Shown here in pieces: positions 1-9,100 of a DNA stretch of 64,000 nucleotides. The notes below the pieces were generated by a model. The model searched no databases. It worked only from the letters and a program-made list of their open reading frames with translations, and was not told the DNA's origin. Numbering within the stretch: position 1 is the first letter of the stretch; every line of letters starts with the position of its first letter. This DNA is from Paenibacillus sambharensis (lineage in GTDB: Bacteria; Bacillota; Bacilli; Paenibacillales; Paenibacillaceae), in contig NZ_QKRB01000043.1 of the NCBI RefSeq assembly GCF_003233845.1, forward strand, positions 242,010 through 306,009. Reading direction: 5' to 3'. The translations under genes and the position numbers were made by a program.

Positions 1-539
1 GTCCCGTTCGCGGCCTCAATCATACCGAGTGCTTCACTTTCCTTGCCGTTCTTATACATATCGCCAACGAGTGCCATTGCGATCGGTGCCGTTCCAGCGG
101 CACCTAGTCCCTGAACCGCACGGGCGGCAATAAGTATAGTGTACGAATTCCAGACGGCGCCTAGCCCTGCAACAATACCTGCGGCCCCATACACGATGAG
201 TGAAGGGATAATAATCGCTTTACGTGACAGACGGTCAGATAAATAGCCGGCAACCGGTATAAAGACGCCTGCCGTTACCGAAAATAAGGTAATAACAAGG
301 CTGGATTGAAAGGAGCTGACACCTAGCTGGCGCTCCAAGTCTGGCAGGATGGGGACAAGCATGGAGTTTCCCAGCACCATAACCATCGGCACAGTTGCCA
401 GCGCAATGTACTCTACCCATTTGGACTTGCGGCCGCCTTTGTCTTTATGCTCTTTGTGGCTGTTCGCTTCATGTTCTTGTGCGGCGTGTGAGTGGCCGGT
501 TCCTTTGTGGCGAAGCCAGCCAGGTTTGACTTTTTCCAT
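1..539 (-). CDS. MFS efflux transporter, 3' end outside window
   Basis: N-terminal ~180 residues of a major facilitator superfamily proton-driven efflux pump; the rest lies beyond base 1. The start is ATG at 539, with GGAGG about 12 bases upstream. Residues 1-45 are an unusually long hydrophilic, His/Glu/Lys-rich cytoplasmic leader. It is followed by the first membrane segments, then a motif A-like loop GYLSDRLSRK and the helix-4 signature RAVQGLGAAGTAP typical of multidrug exporters. Substrate cannot be told from this part. It is divergent from the TlpA-like gene at 662. The family assignment is clear; drug export is inferred from the motifs. Confidence 0.85.
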   Translation of the reverse strand, partial: MEKVKPGWLRHKGTGHSHAAQEHEANSHKEHKDKGGRKSKWVEYIALATVPMVMVLGNSMLVPILPDLERQLGVSSFQSSLVITLFSVTAGVFIPVAGYLSDRLSRKAIIIPSLIVYGAAGIVAGLGAVWNSYTILIAARAVQGLGAAGTAPIAMALVGDMYKNGKESEALGMIEAANG

Positions 540-661
540 TGTTATCTGCTGCCTCCGTTCAATCATGTAGTAACGCTTAATAAGATGTCCAGACGCTTGA
601 AGGGTCATTCGGGGCGTGTTAAGATGTGTGAGTCCAGTTATAAGGAAAGCGGGGATTAGAT

Positions 662-1204
662 ATGAACCGAAGCAGGGTTTGGCTCATTTGTGCCATCGCG
701 ATCTTGCTGGCGGGATTTGCGGTTTATATGGAAACAGATGAAGAGCCTGTTGTCTCTGCCGGCCCGGTCTCAGGAGAAGCAAAACCCAAGGTTGGCTATA
801 CCGCTCCAGTATTCGAGCTGCCGGATTTGAATGACCAGGCTATACGGGTGGGCGGCACCGGGGACAAGCTTGTATTGATAAATTTTTGGGCTTCCTGGTG
901 CGGGCCATGTGTCATGGAGGCCCCTGACCTGCAGGAACTGCACGAAGCGTACGGAGATAAGGTTACAATTGTAGGCGTTAATGCAACCAAGTTTGACCGC
1001 GAGCGGGAAGCGCGTCAGTTTGTGGACGAGTATGAATTTACCTTTCCTGTTCTTATGGACCGCAAGGGTATGGTAACCGAGCTTTACCGGGTATCCGAAT
1101 TTCCGACATCCCTTCTGGTTGATCGCATGGGCATAGTGCGTGAGAGGGTCACAGGTGTTATACCGTCCTCCAAGTGGCGAACACTTATTGATAAATGGAG
1201 CTGA
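662..1204 (+). CDS. TlpA/ResA-type membrane-anchored thiol-disulfide oxidoreductase
   Basis: 180-residue thioredoxin-fold protein anchored by one N-terminal membrane segment (about residues 7-22), active site outside the membrane. The redox motif is WASWCGPC near residues 78-85, followed by the helix start VMEAPDL, and a cis-Pro region EFPTSLLVDRMG near the C terminus. This is the standard layout of ResA/TlpA/CcmG proteins, which reduce exported disulfides, for example in apocytochrome c maturation. The length fits the family. The ATG is preceded by a GGGGAT-type ribosome site. A hairpin terminator follows directly, so it is probably monocistronic. No ccs/res cytochrome genes are next to it, so its partner is unknown. 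Confidence 0.85.
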   Translation: MNRSRVWLICAIAILLAGFAVYMETDEEPVVSAGPVSGEAKPKVGYTAPVFELPDLNDQAIRVGGTGDKLVLINFWASWCGPCVMEAPDLQELHEAYGDKVTIVGVNATKFDREREARQFVDEYEFTFPVLMDRKGMVTELYRVSEFPTSLLVDRMGIVRERVTGVIPSSKWRTLIDKWS

Positions 1205-1211
1205 GAATAAG

Positions 1212-1250
1212 GAGCCTCATCCAAGCCATAAGGCGGGGATGAGGCTCTTT
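1212..1250 (+). terminator. Intrinsic terminator after TlpA-like gene
   Basis: An 11-bp perfect stem, GAGCCTCATCC with GGATGAGGCTC, ends in a short T run. The same stem sequence recurs at 1757-1793 behind the next gene. Confidence 0.75.
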
Positions 1251-1316
1251 GATGTGCACCACACGCAGGTCGTGATAAAAAAATGTTGAATCCTGCAGGA
1301 TTATGTATATAATTAG

Positions 1317-1345
1317 TTGTACAAACGTTATACAATCATTATACT
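1317..1345 (+). promoter_or_regulatory. SigA-type promoter of the gene at 1367
   Basis: A -35 element TTGTAC (1317-1322), a 17-base spacer and a -10 element TATACT (1340-1345). The expected transcription start is near 1352, which makes the in-frame ATG at 1352 an unlikely start and favours the ATG at 1367. Confidence 0.6.
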
Positions 1346-1366
1346 GTCCTGATGGGAGCGAAAATC

Positions 1367-1735
1367 ATGTCTACAACAAGAATATTGGACAAGACTGACA
1401 GGGTGATCGAGATTGTATGGGAGCAGAAGGCAAGCCCTGATGATTTTGATAGAATAACCGGTGAGGTTAAGCGGTTTTCGAAAGAACTAGGTGGTAGATT
1501 TAACGTGCTCGTAGATATGCGCAGTGTCAAAGCGTTCTTGCCGGAGTCTCAAGCTAAGCTGGTGGAACATCAAAAGGATTTACTGAGCTTCGGGATGCAA
1601 AGAGCGGCGGTAGTTGTACAAGGGGCCATAGCTAAAATGCAGCTGAACCGGTCATCTAAACAGTCAGAGAATGCTGTAGAAAGCCACTGGGACAGCTACG
1701 AGGAAGCACTTGCTTTCCTGAAAGCAAATAAGTGA
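1367..1735 (+). CDS. SpoIIAA/STAS-like small cytoplasmic protein, function unknown
   Basis: 122 residues, no signal peptide or membrane segment. The pattern is a short strand with an acidic/aromatic stretch, a helix, then NVLVDMRSVKAF and later AAVVVQG. This resembles the SpoIIAA-like (Lin0512/YtfJ-type STAS) fold, in which a hydrophobic strand plus Asp-Met-Arg precedes a long helix. I infer the fold from this pattern only and cannot assign a function. The ATG at 1367 is preferred over the in-frame ATG at 1352 because GGGAG sits at a proper distance and the promoter's -10 ends at 1345. It is isolated, between two terminators that share a stem sequence. Confidence 0.7.
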   Translation: MSTTRILDKTDRVIEIVWEQKASPDDFDRITGEVKRFSKELGGRFNVLVDMRSVKAFLPESQAKLVEHQKDLLSFGMQRAAVVVQGAIAKMQLNRSSKQSENAVESHWDSYEEALAFLKANK

Positions 1736-1754
1736 TTGACGGCAGCCGAAGACA

Positions 1755-1797
1755 AAGAGCCTCATCCAGCCCAACGGGGCTTGGATGAGGCTCTTCC
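1755..1797 (+). terminator. Intrinsic terminator, possibly bidirectional
   Basis: A long stem, AAGAGCCTCATCCA plus GCCC on the left and GGGC plus TTGGATGAGGCTCTT on the right, loop AAC. It lies between the + strand gene at 1367 and the convergent cimA and may end both transcripts. Confidence 0.75.
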
Positions 1798-1811
1798 TAT
1801 ATCGCTGGACC

Positions 1812-3425
1812 TTAGTGATTCACGAGTCCGAGGTGGCCGCGGTTAACCGGATCGGAAGCTTCCTGCTTCTCTGTATTCAGGAGTGCATAGCGAATGCTGT
1901 CTACCAGCGCTTCCCAGCTGGCATCGATGATGTTGCCCGATACGCCAACCGTGCTCCACGTATTATGGAAGTCTGTTGACTCGATCAGAACCCGGACCTT
2001 AGCTGCAGTAGCGTCCTTCTCATCGATTACCCTGACCTTGTAATCGGACAGTACGATATCCATGATACCGGGGTAGAACTGGACCAGAGCCTTGCGCAGC
2101 GCGTTATCAAGCGCATTGACCGGTCCGTTGCCTTCGGCGGCGGTATAGACGGTCTGGCCGTCAACATTGATCTTAACGATGGCCTCTGACATCATAGAGC
2201 CGGCGTTACGCTCTACAATCATCTTGAAGGATTCGAGCGTGAAGATCTCCTTGGCTCCGCCGAATGCGTCCCGCAGCAGAAGCTCAAGTGAAGCGTCGGC
2301 TCCTTCGAACTGGTAACCCTGATGCTCAAGGTCTTTGATCTTGTCAATGATAGCCCTTGTATGCTCCTGGCTTGTATCGATGTCAAGGCCCAGTTCGGCA
2401 GCTTTCGAAATGATGTTGCTCTGGCCGGCAAGCTCGGATACGAGAATGCGCTGTTTGTTGCCCACTCGTTCAGGCTCGATGTGCTCATAGGTTTTGGAAT
2501 CCTTCATAATAGCCGAAACGTGAATGCCGCCTTTGTGTGCAAAGGCTGCCTGACCGACGTATGGCTGTCCGACCGGCATATGAGCGTTGGCAATTTCGCT
2601 GACGTAACGGGCGACTGCCGTGAGCTGCTTCAGCTGCTCGCCAGAGATGCAGTTGTAGTTCATCTTCAGCTGCAGATTCGGGATAATGGAGCAGAGGTTG
2701 GCATTGCCGCACCGCTCACCATATCCGTTAATCGTGCCCTGTATCTGCCGTGCCCCGGCATGAACCGCAGCCAGCGTGTTGGCTACCGCAAGCTCACAAT
2801 CGTTATGGGTATGAATTCCTACCGGTGTATTCAGCTCGGATTTGACCTTGGCAACAATCTCCTGGATCTCATGCGGCAGCGTGCCGCCGTTCGTATCGCA
2901 GAGCACGATCCAGTCCGCGCCTGCTTCCTCGGCTTTCTTCAGAGCAGCAAGAGCATATTCAGGATTATGTTTGAAGCCGTCAAAGAAATGCTCCGCGTCA
3001 TAGATCGCTTCCATCCCTTGACGCTTGAGATAGGCAAACGAATCGAAGATCATGGCGAGATTTTCTTCTAATGTCGTCTGAAGGGCAGTATGGACATGAA
3101 AATCCCACGATTTGCCGACCAGCGTAGCGGCCCTGGCACCGGAGTCGATAAGCCGCTGCAGGTTAACATCCTGCTCGGCAATGGAGTTCTTGCGCCGCGT
3201 GCTGCCGAACGCAGTGATTTTGGCGTTCAGGTTATAGTCCTGTACCCGTTTGAAAAACTCGATATCCTTGCTGTTGCTGCCAGGATTGCCGCCTTCAATA
3301 TAGTGAACGCCCAATGTATCCAACTTGCGGGCGATTTTGAGCTTGTCGTCAGCAGACAGGCTTATGCCCTCGCCCTGCGTTCCATCACGCAGCGTTGTGT
3401 CAAATACGAAAATTTCGCTATTCAT
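1812..3425 (-). CDS. cimA: Citramalate synthase
   Basis: 537-residue enzyme of the 2-isopropylmalate/citramalate synthase family. It condenses pyruvate and acetyl-CoA to (R)-citramalate, feeding 2-oxobutyrate into isoleucine synthesis. The HMGL-like TIM barrel begins with FDTTLRDGTQGEG (metal-binding Arg-Asp) and contains IHTHNDCELA (metal His pair) and GTINGYGERCGN. The C-terminal LeuA-type regulatory domain, about the last 130 residues, contains AAEGNGPVNALDNALRKAL and probably binds isoleucine. NPGSNSKDIEFF after the first barrel strand is typical of the longer CimA group rather than LeuA. The ATG at 3425 has AGGAGG nine bases upstream. A longer frame to 3533 exists but lacks a ribosome site. 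A TATAAT at 3472-3477 (minus strand) is a plausible -10. Confidence 0.9.
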   Translation of the reverse strand: MNSEIFVFDTTLRDGTQGEGISLSADDKLKIARKLDTLGVHYIEGGNPGSNSKDIEFFKRVQDYNLNAKITAFGSTRRKNSIAEQDVNLQRLIDSGARAATLVGKSWDFHVHTALQTTLEENLAMIFDSFAYLKRQGMEAIYDAEHFFDGFKHNPEYALAALKKAEEAGADWIVLCDTNGGTLPHEIQEIVAKVKSELNTPVGIHTHNDCELAVANTLAAVHAGARQIQGTINGYGERCGNANLCSIIPNLQLKMNYNCISGEQLKQLTAVARYVSEIANAHMPVGQPYVGQAAFAHKGGIHVSAIMKDSKTYEHIEPERVGNKQRILVSELAGQSNIISKAAELGLDIDTSQEHTRAIIDKIKDLEHQGYQFEGADASLELLLRDAFGGAKEIFTLESFKMIVERNAGSMMSEAIVKINVDGQTVYTAAEGNGPVNALDNALRKALVQFYPGIMDIVLSDYKVRVIDEKDATAAKVRVLIESTDFHNTWSTVGVSGNIIDASWEALVDSIRYALLNTEKQEASDPVNRGHLGLVNH

Positions 3426-3628
3426 CGTGGGACGCTCCTCCTTGACTAACCTTCTCCAGTCATAATTTCCTATTATAACATTTAACTTTAAATGCGAAAA
3501 CCCGTCAATCGCGGGCATAATGATATTGTTCACATCCGGGCCATTGACCAGTGCGCTTGAGGGGGGTTATCCTGAAGATATCGCGATTCTCTTCGCATTC
3601 AGGCGAACCGAAAGGAGAGGGCAGAGGA

Positions 3629-4927
3629 GTGGACAACAGCAGCGCAAACACCCGGGAAGCTTATCCGGCTAACGGGCGGGTCATTCTTCATCTGGATATG
3701 AATGCCTTCTATTGCTCGGTTCATGAAGCGGAAGAGCCGGAGCGGTACAAAGGCATGCCGACTGCGGTGGCCGGAAGCGTTGAGCTGCGGAAAGGAATTA
3801 TTGTCACCTCTTCCTACACGGCACGCAGCAAGGGCGTGAAGACTGGCATGACAGTCAGGGAAGGCCTGAAGCGCTGTCCGGGACTGATCTTAATCAAGCC
3901 GGACTTCGATCTCTACCGGAAGTACTCCCGCGGCTTCCTCAGCATTGCCAAGCAGTACACACCGCTGGTGGAGAGTGTATCGATAGATGAATGCTATCTG
4001 GATATAACGGGCTCCAAGATTTTTGGCACGCCGCTCGAGATAGCCGCAGCGATTCAGAACCGGATTCGGGAAGAGTGGTCGCTGCCCTGCTCAATCGGAG
4101 TTGCTCCTAACAAGCTGCTGGCCAAGATGGCATCGGATATGAAGAAGCCCAACGGGATAACGGTGCTGCGTCTCCGAGATGTTCCGGAGGTTCTATGGAA
4201 CCGGCCGTGTGTGGAGCTGTTCGGGATAGGAGCTAAGACAGCAGAGAAACTGACCAAGCTTAACATCCGGACGATCGGACAGCTTGCGGCAGCGGACGAG
4301 GCCATGCTGGTTAAACAGTTTGGGGTAAGCGGATCCTGGCTCAAGCAGGCTGCTTACGGCATGGACCATTCCCCCGTTAATCCTGTTCGGGAACGGAACA
4401 AGTCAGTCGGGCATACGACGACGCTGCCGGCAGATGTGACAGAACGGGGAGAGGCTCACCGGATTCTGCTGAATCTGGCTGACCAGACAGCAAGACGGAT
4501 GCGGCGCCAAAGCCTGGTTGCGTCTACGGTTCAGATCACGATACGAACGCCCGATATGAAGACCATCACGAGATCGTCCACGCTTGAGACGCCGACCGAG
4601 TCGGCCGATCAGATTCATAAGGAGGCATGCCGTCTCTTCGATACACACTGGAAGGACGGGAGACCGGTGCGCCTGCTTGGCGTAACCCTGCAAAATCTTC
4701 AAAACCGCGATGCGGCAGCCGTGCAGCTGGATCTGTTCAGTTATAACGAACAGCCCAAACGTGAAGCATTAACGAAGGTAATGGACAATCTGCGGGATAA
4801 ATTCGGGGAGAATGCCGTATTGACCGCGGGCATGCTGGGCGATGATCCGTCCACCCGGATCAGGGACCGCCGAATTCGGGGGACATCCTTGCAATTGGAC
4901 GAACATTTATTATATAGTGATGAGTGA
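3629..4927 (+). CDS. dinB: DNA polymerase IV (Y-family translesion polymerase)
   Basis: 432 residues. The palm opens with ILHLDMNAFYCSV (first catalytic Asp) and the second catalytic pair is in SVSIDECYLD. The thumb helix-hairpin-helix is FGIGAKTAEKL, and the little-finger domain follows. QLDLF near the C terminus is a perfect beta-clamp binding motif, here about 45 residues before the end rather than terminal. It performs error-prone synthesis past lesions. The GTG at 3629 is chosen because AAAGGAGAGG precedes it by eight bases; the frame is open further upstream to 3551 without a good site. Divergent from cimA. No LexA-like box was recognised in the short upstream region. Confidence 0.9.
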   Translation: MDNSSANTREAYPANGRVILHLDMNAFYCSVHEAEEPERYKGMPTAVAGSVELRKGIIVTSSYTARSKGVKTGMTVREGLKRCPGLILIKPDFDLYRKYSRGFLSIAKQYTPLVESVSIDECYLDITGSKIFGTPLEIAAAIQNRIREEWSLPCSIGVAPNKLLAKMASDMKKPNGITVLRLRDVPEVLWNRPCVELFGIGAKTAEKLTKLNIRTIGQLAAADEAMLVKQFGVSGSWLKQAAYGMDHSPVNPVRERNKSVGHTTTLPADVTERGEAHRILLNLADQTARRMRRQSLVASTVQITIRTPDMKTITRSSTLETPTESADQIHKEACRLFDTHWKDGRPVRLLGVTLQNLQNRDAAAVQLDLFSYNEQPKREALTKVMDNLRDKFGENAVLTAGMLGDDPSTRIRDRRIRGTSLQLDEHLLYSDE

Positions 4928-4964
4928 GGGTAAAACAAATAACGGTTGATGATAGATTTTTTAG

Positions 4965-5213
<249 letters not shown>

Positions 5214-5245
5214 TTAATCGGAATCTTATATATATTTAAGGTACC

Positions 5246-5278
5246 AGAGACCGGCATTTCATGCCGGTCTCTTTTTTT
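5246..5278 (+). terminator. Strong intrinsic terminator after fer
   Basis: A 12-bp perfect stem (5246-5257 with 5261-5272), 3-base loop TTC, followed by six or more T. Confidence 0.92.
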
Positions 5279-5362
5279 GTCATGAAGTGTCGAGATGTTA
5301 TTGCCAATTCAGGAAGGGCTCAACTAGAATAGAAGGATAGGACAAAAGACAGGGGGACGTTC

Positions 5363-7255
5363 ATCACGATACTGCATACAGGAAAGCGGCTGAGAACCGC
5401 TGCTGCGGCCTTAATAATCATCCTGATCTGGTCCGGAATAGCCAGTGTTGGAACCGGCGGCAGCCTGCACGGGCTGGAAACAGCAGCGAGGGATCTGCTG
5501 CGCAAACAATCGGATTATGAAAGGCGTCCGCTTGACCAGATAAAAATTATTAAGATTGACCAGCATTCACTTGATCAATTGGGCGGATTCCCCTGGGACA
5601 GATCGCTGTACGCCGAGCTGATCGCCAGTCTGGCGGAAGCCGGAGCCGAGGCAATCGCACTTGATATCATTCTGTCTGAGCCTGGCCGTGATCCGGAGGC
5701 TGACGCGCGGCTGGCTGAAGTGATAGCGCGGTATCCGAATGTCTATCTGCCCGCGGTATTTGAATTTGAGCAAAGCCGAGGCAGTGAAGGCAGCATGAAG
5801 ACAGCCTCTGTCATCTATCCGGCGGCGACAATTGCTGTGAATGAAGAGCAGACAGGTCACATCAATGTCTTACTGGACCGGGATAGTGTGGTAAGAATGC
5901 TGACAATCGGCCTGGAAAGCGAGCAAGGACGGGTCATTCCGGCTCTCAGTGTCCGGATGGCGAATGCCCTGCTGGGCCCTGACAAGCAGATACGGTGGGA
6001 CCCGGCGCGGCTGGACTGGTACAGGGGAGATGAGAGGATACCGGTTAACGGGAGCGGCCAGGTGACAACCGAATATTATACGGCGCCGCAGGAAGAGATG
6101 ACCGCGGCTGCCGGTTATGACGCGCAGTCCTTCTCGGATGTCTTAAGCGGAGCAATCCCCGCTGATTATTATGCAAATTCCGTTGTTCTGATTGGAGCTT
6201 ATGCGCCGGGCATGCAGGACGAATATCTTACGCCGTTAAGCGCGAATGCCAAGATGTATGGGGTGGAGATACAGGCTAATATGATCCAATCGCTGGTTAA
6301 TGGCGCTTTTTACACAGAGCTTCCTTATGGAGCGGTATATGTGTTTGTTGCAGCTGCTGTGCTGCTGGCTGCGCTGCTGTTTGACCGGTTCAGAGGCTGG
6401 GGCACACTTGCTGTGTATCTGGTGCTGGCACTGCTGTTAGCGGGCGGGTGGATGATGGCATACATTACGGCCTCGGTGTTTATTCCAATAACCTACCCTT
6501 TCCTGGCCTTGACGACAGTAATGATAGGGGCTGTGTCCGCTCATTATTCGGCCGAAAGGCGCGAACGGACAAGGGTGACCGAGGTATTCGGACGGTTCGT
6601 CCCGCCAAGCGTGGTCAGCGAGCTGTTAGCCTCAGGAGTGGATGTGAAGGCGGGCGGGCAGCGGCGGGATGTCTCGGTTGTTTTCGCAGATATTCGCGGA
6701 TTCACGTCCATGTCGGAGAAGCTTCAGCCGGAAGAGGTCATACAAGTGCTGAATGAATACCTGGACTTGTGCACACGTGCCGTATTCGCCTGGAACGGAA
6801 CGCTGGACAAGTTTATCGGCGACGGGGTGATGGCGATATTCGGAGCGCCTGCTGTGCTCCCCAATCATGCTGAGCAGGCTGTAAGGGCTGCCCTGCAGAT
6901 GAAGCGTGAGGCGGCTGCACTTGAGCGGAGATGTATGGAACGCTTCGGAATGCCAGTGACCTTCGGGATCGGGATTCACAGCGGACCGGCGGTCGTGGGC
7001 AATGTCGGCTCAGAAGCCCTCCGCCTTGACTACACGGCTATCGGGGATACGGTTAATCTTGCTGCCCGCCTGGAGTCGGCTGCAAAGGCCGGCCAAATAC
7101 TTGTCAGCAGGGAAGCTGCGGAACGTATAAGCGGCATTTTCCGGCTGGAGGATCTGGGCGAGATAGTAGTTAAGGGCAAGGCAAAGCCGGTGCACATCTA
7201 CAGGGTTGAAGAGGAGAACGGGGAACAAGGGGAGTGTACAGGGGATGAGCAGTAA
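5363..7255 (+). CDS. CHASE2-domain class III adenylate cyclase, start codon unusual
   Basis: A membrane sensor that makes cAMP. A CHASE2 domain (about residues 30-300) is preceded by one membrane segment, and three further membrane segments (nt 6320-6540) are followed by a class III cyclase domain. The cyclase has FADIRGF and FIGDGVMAIFG (metal aspartates), LDKF (adenine-selecting Lys), TAIGDTVN (partner Asp) and NLAARLES (transition-state Asn/Arg). ATP rather than GTP is therefore the likely substrate. The frame is open back to a stop at 5330, but no ATG, GTG or TTG occurs before TTG 5579. The first membrane segment and GLETAARDLLRK lie upstream of that codon, so I place the start near 5363, an ATC six bases after AGGGGG. 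ATA 5369 and CTG 5372 are alternatives. The 3' end overlaps the next gene by 11 bases. Confidence 0.8.
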   Translation: MTILHTGKRLRTAAAALIIILIWSGIASVGTGGSLHGLETAARDLLRKQSDYERRPLDQIKIIKIDQHSLDQLGGFPWDRSLYAELIASLAEAGAEAIALDIILSEPGRDPEADARLAEVIARYPNVYLPAVFEFEQSRGSEGSMKTASVIYPAATIAVNEEQTGHINVLLDRDSVVRMLTIGLESEQGRVIPALSVRMANALLGPDKQIRWDPARLDWYRGDERIPVNGSGQVTTEYYTAPQEEMTAAAGYDAQSFSDVLSGAIPADYYANSVVLIGAYAPGMQDEYLTPLSANAKMYGVEIQANMIQSLVNGAFYTELPYGAVYVFVAAAVLLAALLFDRFRGWGTLAVYLVLALLLAGGWMMAYITASVFIPITYPFLALTTVMIGAVSAHYSAERRERTRVTEVFGRFVPPSVVSELLASGVDVKAGGQRRDVSVVFADIRGFTSMSEKLQPEEVIQVLNEYLDLCTRAVFAWNGTLDKFIGDGVMAIFGAPAVLPNHAEQAVRAALQMKREAAALERRCMERFGMPVTFGIGIHSGPAVVGNVGSEALRLDYTAIGDTVNLAARLESAAKAGQILVSREAAERISGIFRLEDLGEIVVKGKAKPVHIYRVEEENGEQGECTGDEQ

Positions 7256-9071
7256 GTTAGGGCGGATCGCGATAGGCTGGTTATGTGCGGCCTTGTTATT
7301 AAGTGCAGTGAGCTGGATTTATCCGGCCGAAAAGGCTGAAGCGGCTCCGAGCCGCGCTGCTGTAATCAAGGAACTGAAAGGGAAGGTTACAGCCCGTAAG
7401 GCAGGCGGAACCAAGTCGTTCTCCGCTTTTAAGAAGATGAGCCTTGGCGAAGGGGACACGCTGATAACTGGCAAGGGAGCCAAAGTCGTTCTCCAGCTGC
7501 CAAGCAGCAAAGCGGCACAAGATACAGTGACGATCTCGGAAAATTCCGAGGTCAGCTTTACAAAGCTTGAGAGCGGCAAGGGAGCTAAGACGAAACTGAG
7601 TATTTGGGCCGGTTCCTTGTGGGTAAAGGTCAAATCAGTTACAGGCGCAAATGACCAGTTTGAAATCAAGACACCGACAGCGGTTATGGGGGTAAGGGGT
7701 ACCCATTTTGCCGTCAGCTACGATTCATGGACTCATTTGGTCACGACCAGCTCGTTAAGCGGTGCCGTTGCGGTGACTATGCCTTCGGCTGGGGAAAGGC
7801 TGTTGTATCCTTCACAGATGATCTCAATCCTTCCTGCGCCTGACAGCAGCAAATTGAATTATAAGATTGGCATGATTGATCCGGCAGGCTTGATCAAGAA
7901 CACCGATCCGGCGGTTGTTGAAGCGCTGCTGCGGAATGGTGCGGACATCCAGGAGGAGAACGACAGGCTGTTAAGCAGGAATCAAGAAGAGCAGTACCTG
8001 ATTCTGGAACAGACAGGAACAGAGGACCTTATAACCTACCGCAGCAATTTGGATGCCATTCTAAACAATATCATGCTCGAGGCGTACCGGCAGAACATTC
8101 TGCCTGATGACGAGATTAAACTCATTGTGGATGAGGGCAACCAGCATGCGGAAAGGCCGGTATATGACTTGAATAGAGAACTGCCCATTGTGATCACCCC
8201 AATGCAGAAGCAGGCTCTTGATGAACTGCAAAGACTGCAGCAGGAAGCGCTTGAACGCAGGATGAAGGAACAGGAAAAGACTTCAAATGAACAGCTTCAT
8301 CCCAACAGCGGTTATCTGGCGCTTAAGGAGAGGGGCGAAGCGCTTAGACTGGCGAATGAGCAGGCGTTAATAGAAGCAGAATTACGATCATTTCAAGACT
8401 ATGCAGCCCAGCTTAGTGAGCAGGAGCGGAAGCGGTTTGAACAGCGCCGAGAGGCGCTCGGACAAGAACAAACCGTCACGGTGAGCCAACCGGTGGGCTA
8501 TTCGCCGGTAACGGCTCCATCTTCAGCTCCGCCTGTAAAGCCTGCTGCCTCACTCGCTTATACGAACACCCTGCTGAAGAACGGGCTTCGTAATCCGGAG
8601 CTGAGGACACCTGTGGATCTGGACGTTCTGCTTGGCGGGTTTAGCGGCAAAAATGCCATTTATGGCTATGAGGTCCGGATATCCTACCCGTCCTCACACA
8701 TCAGCTTTAATGAGGCTTCATTCGGCGATCGATCGAAAACTTACCGTACCGGGGGGCCATTCAAGGTAGAGCCTGAAGCGGGCTGGCCGCTTGCCTACAC
8801 GCCAGAAGCAGTCGACCAGGTATTTGTCACAAGCCGGGCGGGAGGCACTGGGGAACTGGTATATTCCGCAGTAAAGTATACCGGATCTTCCGTTGAGCTT
8901 GCGGATGCAGTTGCGGTTGTCACGCTGCCGTTCTATCTGCACAACTTGACCGGCTTACCAGAGAAGCTCTCCTTCCAGCTTATTATTACTGCGGTGGACC
9001 GCAGGGGCCAGGTGATTGAGACGGCAGCTGCAGAGCCTCTGGTACTGAGAGTTACAGCGGGCGCGAAATAA
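7245..9071 (+). CDS. Exported FecR-domain protein with C-terminal cohesin-like region
   Basis: 608 residues. A Sec signal peptide ends near AEKAEAAPS (about residue 33). A FecR-type beta-rich domain (about residues 35-170) contains the family hallmark TPTAVMGVRGTHFAV. The middle (about 220-430) is Glu/Gln/Arg-rich and probably coiled coil. The last ~150 residues form a beta-rich module with GYEVRISYP and AVVTLPFYLH, resembling cohesin or adhesin domains. The ATG at 7245 overlaps the cyclase gene and follows AAGGGGAG. FecR-domain proteins often lie beside CHASE2 cyclases and are thought to read a surface or envelope state. A role as partner of the CHASE2 sensor is inferred from position. Confidence 0.8.
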   Translation: MSSKLGRIAIGWLCAALLLSAVSWIYPAEKAEAAPSRAAVIKELKGKVTARKAGGTKSFSAFKKMSLGEGDTLITGKGAKVVLQLPSSKAAQDTVTISENSEVSFTKLESGKGAKTKLSIWAGSLWVKVKSVTGANDQFEIKTPTAVMGVRGTHFAVSYDSWTHLVTTSSLSGAVAVTMPSAGERLLYPSQMISILPAPDSSKLNYKIGMIDPAGLIKNTDPAVVEALLRNGADIQEENDRLLSRNQEEQYLILEQTGTEDLITYRSNLDAILNNIMLEAYRQNILPDDEIKLIVDEGNQHAERPVYDLNRELPIVITPMQKQALDELQRLQQEALERRMKEQEKTSNEQLHPNSGYLALKERGEALRLANEQALIEAELRSFQDYAAQLSEQERKRFEQRREALGQEQTVTVSQPVGYSPVTAPSSAPPVKPAASLAYTNTLLKNGLRNPELRTPVDLDVLLGGFSGKNAIYGYEVRISYPSSHISFNEASFGDRSKTYRTGGPFKVEPEAGWPLAYTPEAVDQVFVTSRAGGTGELVYSAVKYTGSSVELADAVAVVTLPFYLHNLTGLPEKLSFQLIITAVDRRGQVIETAAAEPLVLRVTAGAK

Positions 9072-9100
9072 TGCTGATTTTACGCGACGGGAGAGAGACA

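Noticed and set aside
2322..3071. 249-codon + strand frame opposite cimA
   Set aside because: cimA motifs are unambiguous on the minus strand; the + frame lacks a start site and family signature.
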